From the NCBI GenBank assembly GCA_016938685.1, contig JAFGUD010000470.1, positions 1-64,000 on the forward strand: DNA of 64,000 bases, given 5' to 3'. Below are positions 8,631 to 15,965 of the stretch, one piece after another; within the stretch, counting starts at the first letter, position 1; the number at the start of each line of letters is the position of its first letter. The notes under the pieces were generated by a model. That model made no database searches. It saw nothing but the letters and a program-made list of their open reading frames with translations, and had not been told where the DNA came from. The stretch comes from Bacteroidales bacterium. Lineage in GTDB: Bacteria > Bacteroidota > Bacteroidia > Bacteroidales > JAFGUD01. The position numbers were made by a program, and so were the translations under genes.

Positions 8631-8984
8631 ATGGAAAATTTACGAAACATAAGATTATCAAAACAAATTCAAAAAGATTTATCTGATATTATTGATAAAA
8701 TAGTGAGAGATAATTACAGAGGGAAAATGGTAAGCGTTACAGAAGTAAGGCTATCCAGTGATTATTCGTATGCTAAAATCTTTTTGAGCGTTTTCCCAAC
8801 CGACAATGCTCAAACAATTGTAGATGAAATAGAATTGATAAATAAACAAATTCGGTTCGATTTAGGAAACAGAATGCGCAATCAAATGCGTAAAATTCCC
8901 GAATTAAGATTCCAGTTAGACGTGTCGTTGGATGAACTTGAAAAAATCGATAAATTATTAAAAAATGATGGAATAATAGAATAA
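8631..8984 (+). CDS. rbfA: 30S ribosome-binding factor A
   Basis: 117 residues, usual length. It binds free 30S subunits and assists maturation of the 16S rRNA 5' end. The KH-like fold is recognisable from RLSKQIQKDLSDII at the N-terminus, VSVTEVRLSSDYSYAKIFLSVF in the middle and RMRNQMRKIPELRFQLDVS near the end, where the RIPEL block is the family hallmark. The last codons (GIIE, stop) already belong to an octamer repeat (GAATAATA/GAATAACT) that continues downstream to about 9040. The gene stands alone, not beside infB or truB. Confidence 0.93.
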   Translation: MENLRNIRLSKQIQKDLSDIIDKIVRDNYRGKMVSVTEVRLSSDYSYAKIFLSVFPTDNAQTIVDEIELINKQIRFDLGNRMRNQMRKIPELRFQLDVSLDELEKIDKLLKNDGIIE

Positions 8985-9035
8985 CTGAATGATAGAATAA
9001 CTGAATAATTGAATAACTGAATAATAGAATGATTG
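8972..9035. repeat. GAATAACT octamer repeat (family B)
   Basis: About eight degenerate 8-mers (GAATAATA, GAATAACT, GAATGATA, GAATAATT, GAATGATT) in tandem, overlapping the rbfA stop codon. The same words form one arm of the longer repeats at 38641 and 43031. Confidence 0.8.
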
Positions 9036-9099
9036 AATTTTTTAGAAAAACAGTAGTTTTGTTAATTTAGTTATTTTGTTAATTAAATAATAGTAAAAT

Positions 9100-9945
9100 A
9101 TGAAATACGACCCAATAAAACGCAGTTTAGGCAAAGTTTTTAATAAAAAGCCGTTTTTACGAAAATTTTTCTACCGTTTACTTGATTTACTTTTACTTAG
9201 AGCATGGTATGTTAAAAAAGCCTTGAAAAACTGGAAAAAAGAAGCTTCAAAAGAATCTCAAATTCTTGACGCCGGAGCAGGTTTTGGACAATATTCTTTT
9301 TTTATGTCAAGAATGAGCAAAAAGTTCAATATTCTTGGCGTGGAAGTGAAAGATGAACAAATTGAAGATTGTAATAATTTTTTTACTCAAATAAAAGAAA
9401 ATCAGCGTGTTAAGTTTGAATATGCAGATTTGACTGAGTTCAAAAAAGATAAACAATACGACCTGATTCTTTCAGTTGATGTAATGGAACATATCGAGGA
9501 AGATGTGACCGTTTTTGAAAACTTTTTTTCGTCACTCAAAGATGACGGAACAGTTATTATTTCTACTCCTTCGCATTTAGCCGAAGACCATGAACACGAT
9601 CACGACCATGAACATGACCACGAACACAAGGAAGGCGAAAAGCATTTTTTTGTTGATGAACATGTTCGCGATGGATATCATCCCGACGAAATAAAAGAAA
9701 AGTTGCAAAAAGCCGGATTTCAGAATGTTTCCGTAAAATATACTTATGGCACACCGGGAGCAATTGCCTGGACTTTATCAATGAAAATTCCAATAATTGT
9801 GCTTAATGTATCTCAATTATTTTTCATTTTGTTGCCATTTTATTATATCATTGTGTATCCTTTTGCTTTTTTATTAAATTGGATTGACACTCTTTTTGAA
9901 CACAAAAAAGGAGGAGCATTATTGGTAAAAGCCAAAAAGAAATAA
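9100..9945 (+). CDS. class I SAM-dependent methyltransferase with His-rich loop and C-terminal hydrophobic segments
   Basis: 281 residues. Motif I is LDAGAGFGQYS near residues 57-67, and LSVDVMEHIEED near 125-136 matches the post-I/motif II region of small-molecule methyltransferases. Between motif III (STPSH, about 156) and DEHVRDGYH (about 185) sits an acidic His-rich stretch of alternating His, Asp and Glu that could bind metal. Two hydrophobic stretches near residues 230-262 suggest membrane association. ftsX follows after 32 bp on the same strand. The methyl acceptor is unknown; the MEHI motif suggests a ubiquinone/menaquinone- or lipid-like substrate, but this is a guess. Confidence 0.82.
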   Translation: MKYDPIKRSLGKVFNKKPFLRKFFYRLLDLLLLRAWYVKKALKNWKKEASKESQILDAGAGFGQYSFFMSRMSKKFNILGVEVKDEQIEDCNNFFTQIKENQRVKFEYADLTEFKKDKQYDLILSVDVMEHIEEDVTVFENFFSSLKDDGTVIISTPSHLAEDHEHDHDHEHDHEHKEGEKHFFVDEHVRDGYHPDEIKEKLQKAGFQNVSVKYTYGTPGAIAWTLSMKIPIIVLNVSQLFFILLPFYYIIVYPFAFLLNWIDTLFEHKKGGALLVKAKKK

Positions 9946-9977
9946 TCTATTAGTCAAGGGGTTATAAAAAAACAACA

Positions 9978-10835
9978 ATGAAATTTTCCGACATAAAATT
10001 CAGAATAGCAAACTCATACATAGTTTCGTCAATTAGCATTACTTTGGTTTTACTGACGCTTGGCTTTTTTGCGCTTTTGCTTTTTAACACAAGAGATTTG
10101 TCGAATGGAGCCAAAGAAAGTATAACGGTTACTGTTATTTTAAAACCAGATGTTGAAAAAGGTGATGCAGATGCTTTGGAAAACAAAATTTCTGCTGAAA
10201 ATTTTTGTAAAAATGCGCGTTTAGTTACTCCCGACGAAGCTCTGGAAGATTTGAAAATGGATTTGGGTGACGATATTACAGACGTTCTGGATTACAATCC
10301 TTTACCTACAACTATAAATCTAAATCTCAATGCAAAATATTCAAATACGGATAGTCTGGAAATAATAAAAATGCGATTAGAGCAAAATGAAATTGTAGAT
10401 GATGTTTTTTACAATAGATCAATGGTAAATCAATTGGACAAAAACGTAAGAAAAATCACTCTTGTTATAGGATTGCTTGAATTTTTGTTACTTATAATGG
10501 CTATTTCTCTGATAAATAATACTATCCGTTTGATGGTTCATTCAAAACGTTTTGAAATTAAGACTATGCAATTAGTTGGAGCAACTGCTTTTTTTATTAC
10601 TAAGCCTTTTTTAATCAGGAGTTTAATTCATGGCCTTTTTAGTTCTCTTATTTCAATAGCAATAATTATTGCATCTATTTTATATTATCAAAATAGTGTA
10701 GATGATATTGTTAAAATATCGCATATTGAAGCTGTTTTTGGCTTAATTTTGCTTGCTGGTGTTGCCCTGACAAGTCTTTCAACTTTTATTTCGGTAAATG
10801 GTTACTTAAACTCTAAATCGGAAGAACTTTATTAA
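9978..10835 (+). CDS. ftsX: cell division protein FtsX (permease-like)
   Basis: 285 residues. FtsX and the ATPase FtsE form an ABC-like complex that activates peptidoglycan hydrolases at the septum. The layout is typical: a membrane helix near residues 18-38, a periplasmic domain of about 120 residues with the ITVTVILKPDV start, then three helices near 164-184, 210-235 and 250-272. The conserved cytoplasmic block RFEIKTMQLVGAT lies between helices 2 and 3. No ftsE gene is in the window, as is common in Bacteroidota, where the two genes are separate. Probably co-transcribed with the methyltransferase. Confidence 0.92.
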   Translation: MKFSDIKFRIANSYIVSSISITLVLLTLGFFALLLFNTRDLSNGAKESITVTVILKPDVEKGDADALENKISAENFCKNARLVTPDEALEDLKMDLGDDITDVLDYNPLPTTINLNLNAKYSNTDSLEIIKMRLEQNEIVDDVFYNRSMVNQLDKNVRKITLVIGLLEFLLLIMAISLINNTIRLMVHSKRFEIKTMQLVGATAFFITKPFLIRSLIHGLFSSLISIAIIIASILYYQNSVDDIVKISHIEAVFGLILLAGVALTSLSTFISVNGYLNSKSEELY

Positions 10836-10849
10836 TTTATTATTTTCCT

Positions 10850-10885
10850 TTTAACTTTAAAACTTTACAAACTTTCAACTTATAT
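10850..10885 (+). repeat. family A repeat before the MBL hydrolase
   Basis: TTTTAACTTTAAAACTTTACAAACTTTCAACTTATAT directly abuts the ATG at 10886. Confidence 0.7.
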
Positions 10886-11731
10886 ATGAAATTATACTCA
10901 ATAGAAACAGGAAATTTTAAGCTCGATGGAGGAGCGATGTTTGGCGTGGTGCCGAAAGTTTTATGGCAAAAAATATATCCAGCCGATGAGAACAATCAAT
11001 GTGATTGGTCGATGCGTTGCCTTTTAGTCGAAGATGGAGATCGTAAAATACTTATTGATAGCGGAGTAGGAGATAAACAAAGTGAGAAATTCCTGAAAAA
11101 TTTCGGACTTTTTGGTGATGATACAATGATTGGTTCTTTGGCTAAACATGGTTTTAAACCAGAAGATATAACCGATGTTGTTCATACTCATCTTCATTTT
11201 GATCATGCAGGTGGCACTATAAAATATGATGAAAATGGTAATCTTGTGCCTACTTTCCCAAATGCAACTTTGTGGGTAGGAAAAGAACAATGGAACGAAG
11301 CTGTAAATCCAAACGAAAGGGAACGAGCTTCTTTTTTGAAGGAAAATATTTTACCAATGCAAGAAAGCGGAAAATTAAAACTTATCGAAGAAGAATGTGA
11401 ACTTTTCCCTAATTTCTTTGTGCGTTTTTTTTACGGACATACAATTGGGCAACTAATTCCGCACATAAAATATAATGGGAAATGGTTAATTTACGGAGCA
11501 GATTTATTTCCGTCTAGTGCGCACATATACGAGCCGTATATAATGGGTTACGACATGAATGCCCGCCAGACGTTGGCAGATAAAAAACGGTTTTTTGAAG
11601 AAGCTCACAAACATGATTATACAATCTTTTTTGAACACGATATTTACAATGAATGTGGAAATCTGCTAAAAACAGATAGAGGAACAAAAATTCATGAAAC
11701 TTTTTCGTTGGAGGAGTTTATTGAAGGCTAA
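10886..11731 (+). CDS. MBL-fold metallohydrolase (AHL-lactonase-like branch)
   Basis: 281 residues. The zinc motif HTHLHFDHAGG (about residues 101-111) is the HxHxDH signature; further ligands are FYGHTIGQLIPH near 190 (His), GADLFPSSAH near 205 (Asp) and FEHD near 252 (His). The order and the N-terminal strand LLVEDGDRKILIDSGVG fit the lactonase-like branch of the superfamily. The reaction could be hydrolysis of a lactone, thioester or phosphoester and cannot be fixed from sequence. Cytoplasmic. It precedes the GxxExxY gene by 20 bp on the same strand. Confidence 0.87.
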   Translation: MKLYSIETGNFKLDGGAMFGVVPKVLWQKIYPADENNQCDWSMRCLLVEDGDRKILIDSGVGDKQSEKFLKNFGLFGDDTMIGSLAKHGFKPEDITDVVHTHLHFDHAGGTIKYDENGNLVPTFPNATLWVGKEQWNEAVNPNERERASFLKENILPMQESGKLKLIEEECELFPNFFVRFFYGHTIGQLIPHIKYNGKWLIYGADLFPSSAHIYEPYIMGYDMNARQTLADKKRFFEEAHKHDYTIFFEHDIYNECGNLLKTDRGTKIHETFSLEEFIEG

Positions 11732-11751
11732 AATATTATTAAAACATTGAA

Positions 11752-12138
11752 ATGAATAGAGAAGAGCTAAATTCATTGTCCAAAATTGTTGTTGATTCTG
11801 CTTTTTCAGTACACAAAGAAATGGGTCCTGGCTTGCTTGAAAGTATTTATGAATTATGTCTTATTAAAGAGTTTAAATTAAGAGGAGTAAATATTAGAAG
11901 TCAATATTCAATTCCTTTGATGTATAAAGGATATGAATTATCAAAAGATTTTAGAATTGATATTTTAGTGGAAGATGAAATAATAATTGAACTAAAGACT
12001 GTTGAATTTGTTTTGCCCGTCCATAAAGCTCAAATTATTTCGTATTTAAAATTGGCTGATAAAAGGCTAGGATTTCTTATCAATTTTAATGTTCCTGTAT
12101 TAAAAGAAGGCATTCAGAGATTCGTGAATAATTTTTAA
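11752..12138 (+). CDS. GxxExxY protein (PD-(D/E)XK-like fold)
   Basis: 128 residues. The name-giving motif is GLLESIYE near residues 27-34. The predicted nuclease-like core follows: FRIDILVEDEIIIELK (Asp and Glu-x-Lys, about 65-80) and HKAQIISYLKL near 91-101. That combination is the PDDEXK_3/GxxExxY family, widespread as solitary genes or repeated cassettes in environmental Bacteroidota, with no established function. It lies between the MBL hydrolase and a tandem repeat array. Confidence 0.9.
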   Translation: MNREELNSLSKIVVDSAFSVHKEMGPGLLESIYELCLIKEFKLRGVNIRSQYSIPLMYKGYELSKDFRIDILVEDEIIIELKTVEFVLPVHKAQIISYLKLADKRLGFLINFNVPVLKEGIQRFVNNF

Positions 12139-12452
12139 AAATAAAACCGAAAAGTCGCCAAAAAAAATAGCGTCTCAGCGTCTTAGCGGTGAAAACAATT
12201 AAACAGCAAAGTCACAAAGTCGTCAAAAAAATTGTGTCTCTGCGTCTTAGCGGTGAAAACAATTAAACCGCAAAGTCACAAAGTCGTCAAAAAATAGCGT
12301 CTGAGCGTCTTAGCGGTGAAAACAATTAAACCGTAAAGTCACAAAGTCGTCAAAAAATAGCGTCTGAGCGTCTTAGCGGTGAAAACAATTAAACCGCAAA
12401 GTCACAAAGTCGCAAAAAAAAATAGCGTCTCAGCGCCTTATCGGTGAAAAAA
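12139..12452. repeat. five-copy ACCGCAAAGTC...GTCTTAGCGGTGAAAAC repeat (family D)
   Basis: Five copies of a unit of about 65-68 bp. Each runs ACCGCAAAGTCACAAAGTCGTCAAAAAATAG-CGTCTNAGCGTCTTAGCGGTGAAAACAATTAA, with small changes. The ends pair (ACCGCAAAG against CTTAGCGGT, one mismatch), so each unit can fold into a long-loop hairpin. The final unit runs into the hemW start: its GGTGAAAAAA lies directly before ATGGGAATT. No gene fits in this stretch. Confidence 0.88.
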
Positions 12453-13583
12453 ATGGGAATTTATATACACATACCGTTTTGCTCTTCAAAGTGTCGATAC
12501 TGCGATTTTTTTTCAAGAGTTGTTAATAATGATGAAGTTAAGGCTAATTATGTTAACGCTTTGTGCAAAGAAATTGAACTTCAAAAAAAATATCTTGGAA
12601 CGAATAAAATCAGCACAATTTATTTAGGCGGAGGAACTCCTACTGTGTTGAAACCCAGTCAATTGAATAGAATATTTGAAGCTGTGTTTAAAGTCTTTGA
12701 TTTACAGAAAGATAATGAAATTACCATAGAAGTCAATCCAGAAGATTTAACTTTACAATATTTACAAGACCTGAAAAATTATACTCCAATAAACAGATTA
12801 AGCATTGGCTTACAGTCATTTTCTGATGAAGAATTAAGTTTTATGAACCGTAAACATTCTGTTGAAACATCTCAAAAAGCAATCGAAAATGCTCAAAAAA
12901 CAGGATTTTATAATATTACCGGAGATTTAATTTTCGGACTGCCGAGTCAAACTTTAGAGCAGTGGAATTATAATTTAAAAAAGTTTATTGAACTTAATAT
13001 TCCGCATCTTTCAGCTTACAGTTTAACGATAGAAGAGGGGACAGTCTTCGGACTTTGGAAAAAGAAAAAACGTATTACTGAAATTGACGAGGAATTAAGC
13101 TTAAAAATGTATCAAAAACTTATTGAAAAATCTGAGGAAAATAATTTTCAGCATTACGAAATTTCAAATTTTGCAAAAGAAGGTTTTATCGCCAGGCATA
13201 ATTTTTCATATTGGACAGGTGAAAAATATTTGGGAATTGGAGCTTCGGCGCATTCATTTGATGGAAAAACAAGACAGTGGAATGTTGCAAATATCGAGAA
13301 TTATATTAAATCAATTCAACAAAATTTAATTCCTGCTGAAAAGGAAACTTTAACAGAAGCAGACAAATTTAACGAGTTCATTTTAACTGGATTAAGAACG
13401 TATTTAGGCGTAAAAATCAGTAGGTTAGAAGATGAATTTGCCGATTTTTATAGACAAATCAGGAAAAATATTGAAGAATTAGAAAATAAAGGTTTTGTGG
13501 AAAAAAAAGATAATCATTTTGTATTAACAAAAAACGGAAAGTTTGTTTCGGATGCGATAATGTCTGAATTGATGGTTGTATAG
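12453..13583 (+). CDS. hemW: radical SAM family heme chaperone HemW
   Basis: 376 residues from ATG 12453. The cluster motif is CSSKCRYCDF near residues 11-20, preceded by the typical GIYIHIPF. The block TIYLGGGTPT near 55, the PEDLT block near 98 and the GDLIFGLPSQT segment are the HemN/HemW pattern. HemW lacks coproporphyrinogen oxidase activity in characterised cases and delivers heme. An in-frame GTG at 12444 would add three residues, but it belongs to the repeat unit (GGTGAAAA), so ATG is preferred. A C-terminal winged-helix HemN_C domain is present (ILTGLRTYLGVKISRLE). Confidence 0.92.
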   Translation: MGIYIHIPFCSSKCRYCDFFSRVVNNDEVKANYVNALCKEIELQKKYLGTNKISTIYLGGGTPTVLKPSQLNRIFEAVFKVFDLQKDNEITIEVNPEDLTLQYLQDLKNYTPINRLSIGLQSFSDEELSFMNRKHSVETSQKAIENAQKTGFYNITGDLIFGLPSQTLEQWNYNLKKFIELNIPHLSAYSLTIEEGTVFGLWKKKKRITEIDEELSLKMYQKLIEKSEENNFQHYEISNFAKEGFIARHNFSYWTGEKYLGIGASAHSFDGKTRQWNVANIENYIKSIQQNLIPAEKETLTEADKFNEFILTGLRTYLGVKISRLEDEFADFYRQIRKNIEELENKGFVEKKDNHFVLTKNGKFVSDAIMSELMVV

Positions 13584-13599
13584 ATTTTTAAAAAAGACT

Positions 13600-13607
13600 T
13601 ATATTTG
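13600..13607 (+). promoter_or_regulatory. -7 promoter box of the YoeB pair
   Basis: TATATTTG, 14 bp before the antitoxin start, with GTTGTA near the -33 distance. Confidence 0.6.
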
Positions 13608-13621
13608 CAAAAAATGGAATT

Positions 13622-13846
13622 ATGATAACAACATTTAAACTAAATATATCGGAATTAGATAATGATTTTATAGATGCAATCCGCAAAATCTTTAAAAATC
13701 AAGATATTGAGTTGACAATAAAAGCTTCTGGAAATTATTCTCAAAAAACACTGAAGGCAAAGGAAAATGCAGAAGTAAATGAAAATATTGTTGAATATTC
13801 TGTTCAAGATTTTGAGAAAATGGCAAAAGAATTAGAAGAAAAATGA
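13622..13846 (+). CDS. antitoxin of a Txe/YoeB-type pair
   Basis: 74 residues, acidic, with a short N-terminal beta segment, a helix DFIDAIRKIF and a C-terminal tail EDFEKMAKELEEK-like region that should wrap the toxin. It resembles the small Bacteroidota antitoxins placed before YoeB toxins rather than classic YefM/Phd. The stop codon overlaps the toxin start (ATGA, 13843-13846), so translation is coupled. The TATATTTG box at 13600 is probably the promoter, autorepressed by the complex as in known systems. Confidence 0.8.
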   Translation: MITTFKLNISELDNDFIDAIRKIFKNQDIELTIKASGNYSQKTLKAKENAEVNENIVEYSVQDFEKMAKELEEK

Positions 13847-14109
13847 AAATAATTTCTTTTGAACAATCAGCTCTTCAGGATTATATTACTTGGTCTTCAT
13901 TAGATAAAAATATTTTTAAGAAAATAAATAAGCTCATCAAAGATATTTTAAGATCTCCTTTTGAAGGTGAAGGAAAGCCTGAAGCTTTGAAATATGAAAT
14001 GTCAGGATATTGGTCGAGAAGAATATCTGATTCGGATAGGCTTGTTTATAAAGTTGAAAATGAAACCGTTCTTATTATTCAATGTAAAGGTCATTATTCA
14101 GACAAATAA
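13843..14109 (+). CDS. yoeB: Txe/YoeB family toxin, mRNA endoribonuclease
   Basis: 88 residues. YoeB binds the ribosomal A site and cleaves mRNA. The family pattern is complete: ALQDYITWSSLDKNIFKKINKLIKDI in the first half, PFEGEGKPEALKYEMSGYWSRRIS with the conserved Lys-Pro-Glu, Leu, Gly-Trp/Tyr-Ser-Arg-Arg-Ile block, and a C-terminal CKGHYSDK whose His-Tyr is part of the active centre. It overlaps its antitoxin by 4 bp, and no change suggests inactivation. Confidence 0.9.
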   Translation: MKIISFEQSALQDYITWSSLDKNIFKKINKLIKDILRSPFEGEGKPEALKYEMSGYWSRRISDSDRLVYKVENETVLIIQCKGHYSDK

Positions 14110-14135
14110 ACACTTAATTTGATAAAAAATTCACA

Positions 14136-14429
14136 ATGAAAATATTAGTAAATCACAGTTTGCCAACAGTAGAGGCAAAAAACAGAATTTTAAAATTAGC
14201 CGAAGAGTTAAAAAAAGACTACGGAAGTCAAATTAGCAATTATTCCGAAACATGGAATGGAAATGTTGCCGAAATAGCTTTAAAAGCAATGGGAATGAAC
14301 ATAAGCGGCACTCTTGAAATTTTCTCTGATAAAGTTACAATGAACGGAAAAGTTCCATTGATGGCAAAACCTTTTCAAGGGCAGATTGAAAATCTAATAA
14401 AATCTAAACTTGTTGAGTTGTTGGCTTAA
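14136..14429 (+). CDS. polyhydroxyalkanoic acid system family protein (PF09650-like)
   Basis: 97 residues. The pattern of a basic/hydrophobic N-terminal helix (VEAKNRILKLAEEL), a central SETWNGNVAEIALKAMGMNISGTLEIF and a C-terminal LMAKPFQGQIENLIKSKL matches the small PHA-granule-region family. No PHA synthase or depolymerase gene is in the window, so a polyester role is not supported here. Members also occur in bacteria that make no PHA. It is closed by a strong hairpin shared with the convergent aldo/keto reductase. Confidence 0.8.
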   Translation: MKILVNHSLPTVEAKNRILKLAEELKKDYGSQISNYSETWNGNVAEIALKAMGMNISGTLEIFSDKVTMNGKVPLMAKPFQGQIENLIKSKLVELLA

Positions 14430-14435
14430 AAGATT

Positions 14436-14468
14436 AGCTGTCTGAAATGTTTTTAGACAGCTTTTTTT
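14436..14468. terminator. bidirectional terminator
   Basis: AGCTGTCT - 11-base loop - AGACAGCT with a T run after it. It lies between the convergent genes ending at 14429 and 14474. Confidence 0.85.
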
Positions 14469-14473
14469 ATTTT

Positions 14474-15292
14474 TTAGAAGTCAAAATTATCAGGGTCAGG
14501 TCCAACTCGCATGTTTTTGTTTAAGTTGTTTATTTGTTGCATTTCTTCGGCTGTAAGTTCAAAGTTAAAAATATCAATACTTTGTGCAATTCTTTCGGGG
14601 TTAACTGATTTTGGAATCGCAACCAAACCTAATTGAATATGCCAGCGTAAAGTTACCTGAACAGCAGTTTTACCATATTTTTTGCCTATTTCCTGCAATA
14701 ATTTATCCTCAGAAACTCGTCCTTTTGCAATTGGTGACCAGGATTCAATAATAATACCGTGTTTTTTGCAAAATTCTCGTAATTCTACTTGCGTCAAATA
14801 AGGGTGGAGCTCAATTTGGTTTACGGCAGGAACAATATTCGCAGTTGTAAAAAGTTTTTCAAGATGATGTTTGTGAAAATTGCTTACACCAATGTTTTTT
14901 ACTACACCTTCTTCGTACATACGCTCAAACGCTCGCCAGGTTTCTGTCATTTTAGAGCTAAAAAATGGCCAATGAATAAGATATAAATCAAGGTAATCGG
15001 TTTGAAGTTTTTTTAGGCTTTTTTCAAAAGCTTTTAGTGTAGAATCGTAACCCTGATCGCTGTTCCATACTTTTGAAGTGATAAACAAATTTTCCCTTCT
15101 TGAGTTGAGTTTTTTTAGAGCGTCTCCAATTTCGTTTTCATTTCCATATACAGCGGCAGTGTCTATTAGTGTAAATTTACTGTCCAAAGCAGCTTTAATA
15201 GAGTTTTCAACGTCATTATTATTTGTTGTTCTGTACGTTCCTAATCCTAGCGCAGGTATTTGTTTTTCGTTATTTAGATTGAAAAAAATCAT
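14474..15292 (-). CDS. aldo/keto reductase
   Basis: 272 residues, a TIM-barrel NADPH-dependent oxidoreductase. The catalytic tetrad is intact: Asp44 and Tyr49 in LIDTAAVYGNE, Lys74 in ITSKVWN and His107 in LYLIHWP. The NADPH-binding end reads AIPKSVNPERI near residue 230. The length and the QIELHPYLTQ block place it in the AKR3/AKR5-like group (2,5-diketogluconate reductase, methylglyoxal reductase). The carbonyl substrate cannot be told. A TATCTTTG box on the minus strand at 15310-15317 lies 17 bp upstream of the start. Confidence 0.92.
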   Translation of the reverse strand: MIFFNLNNEKQIPALGLGTYRTTNNNDVENSIKAALDSKFTLIDTAAVYGNENEIGDALKKLNSRRENLFITSKVWNSDQGYDSTLKAFEKSLKKLQTDYLDLYLIHWPFFSSKMTETWRAFERMYEEGVVKNIGVSNFHKHHLEKLFTTANIVPAVNQIELHPYLTQVELREFCKKHGIIIESWSPIAKGRVSEDKLLQEIGKKYGKTAVQVTLRWHIQLGLVAIPKSVNPERIAQSIDIFNFELTAEEMQQINNLNKNMRVGPDPDNFDF

Positions 15293-15309
15293 AGTTTATT
15301 TTTCAGATA

Positions 15310-15337
15310 CAAAGATAAAATTTTTTGACTATATTTG
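15310..15337. promoter_or_regulatory. divergent -7 boxes: aldo/keto reductase (-) and zinc-ribbon gene (+)
   Basis: TATCTTTG on the minus strand (15310-15317) and TATATTTG on the plus strand (15330-15337). The plus-strand box leaves a leader of about 65 bases before the gene at 15408. Confidence 0.6.
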
Positions 15338-15407
15338 TGCAAAGAAGTTCATGGTTCTCATTTCAATTTTTATAAATATAATTACAGACTAACAGAGTGA
15401 ATAATTT

Positions 15408-15641
15408 ATGGGCGATTTTTTTGATGAAACAACTTTTTCAGACAAACCAATTAAAGCTAAACCGGATTGGAAACCTTTGAGGGATAAAAAACTTTGGCCT
15501 TGCGCTAAATGTGGTTCAGAGAATGTTGTTTGTATCCATAGCGAAGGCGGAGGTTGCATTATTGGATATTCATTCGAAAACGAGTATTTTTGTTATGATT
15601 GCAAACATTACACATTGTATGAATGGGGTTATGAATCTTAA
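15408..15641 (+). CDS. small zinc-ribbon-like protein, copy 1
   Basis: 77 residues. Two Cys pairs, CAKC near residue 31 and CYDC near 63, separated by HSEGGGCIIGYSFENEYF, should make one zinc ribbon. The C-terminus TLYEWGYES and the N-terminus MGDFF are shared with the paralogue at 15734. No other domain is present, so binding to nucleic acid or protein is possible. I know no named family. The two copies are separated by a heptamer repeat, which suggests a tandem duplication. Confidence 0.72.
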   Translation: MGDFFDETTFSDKPIKAKPDWKPLRDKKLWPCAKCGSENVVCIHSEGGGCIIGYSFENEYFCYDCKHYTLYEWGYES

Positions 15642-15654
15642 TTTGAAGCACCGA

Positions 15655-15722
15655 TACTGGCTACTGGTACTGGTTACTGGTCACTGGTTACTGTTCACTG
15701 TTCACTGTTCACTGGTTAACTG
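15655..15722. repeat. GGTTACT/GTTCACT heptamer repeat (family E)
   Basis: About nine degenerate 7-mers (GGCTACT, GGTTACT, GGTCACT, GTTCACT) in tandem between the two zinc-ribbon paralogues. Confidence 0.8.
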
Positions 15723-15733
15723 ATAATAGATTT

Positions 15734-15964
15734 ATGGGCGATTACACAGAAAATATTAGAACATCAAAACAACCAATAGAAGCTCCTCAAAATTGGGTGG
15801 TAAAGAATGACAAAAGAAAAAAATGTGCTAATTGTGATTCAGAAAACACCGAATGTATTTTATTTGAAGGAGGCGGAAGCATTATTGGCGCATGGTTTTA
15901 CGAAGAATATCATTGCAAAGATTGTGGTTTTTTTACCTTATACGAAACCGATTACGATTCCTGA
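15734..15964 (+). CDS. small zinc-ribbon-like protein, copy 2
   Basis: 76 residues, paralogue of the gene at 15408. It keeps CANC and CKDC pairs, the EGGGSIIGAWF core and the ending TLYETDYDS. The two proteins agree mainly around the Cys pairs and the Gly-rich turn and differ in the N-terminal third. An internal Cys of copy 1 (GGGC) is Ser here, so only the four paired cysteines are candidate zinc ligands. It is convergent with the histidine phosphatase gene, with one base between the stop codons. Confidence 0.72.
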   Translation: MGDYTENIRTSKQPIEAPQNWVVKNDKRKKCANCDSENTECILFEGGGSIIGAWFYEEYHCKDCGFFTLYETDYDS

Positions 15965-15965
15965 T

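Noticed and set aside
12139-12452. Five regularly spaced repeats that look like a CRISPR array
   Set aside because: The whole unit is repeated, with no unique spacers, and no cas gene lies near. It is a tandem repeat array.
14136-14429. Evidence for polyhydroxyalkanoate storage
   Set aside because: Only one small family member, whose kin occur without PHA genes; no synthase or depolymerase is present.
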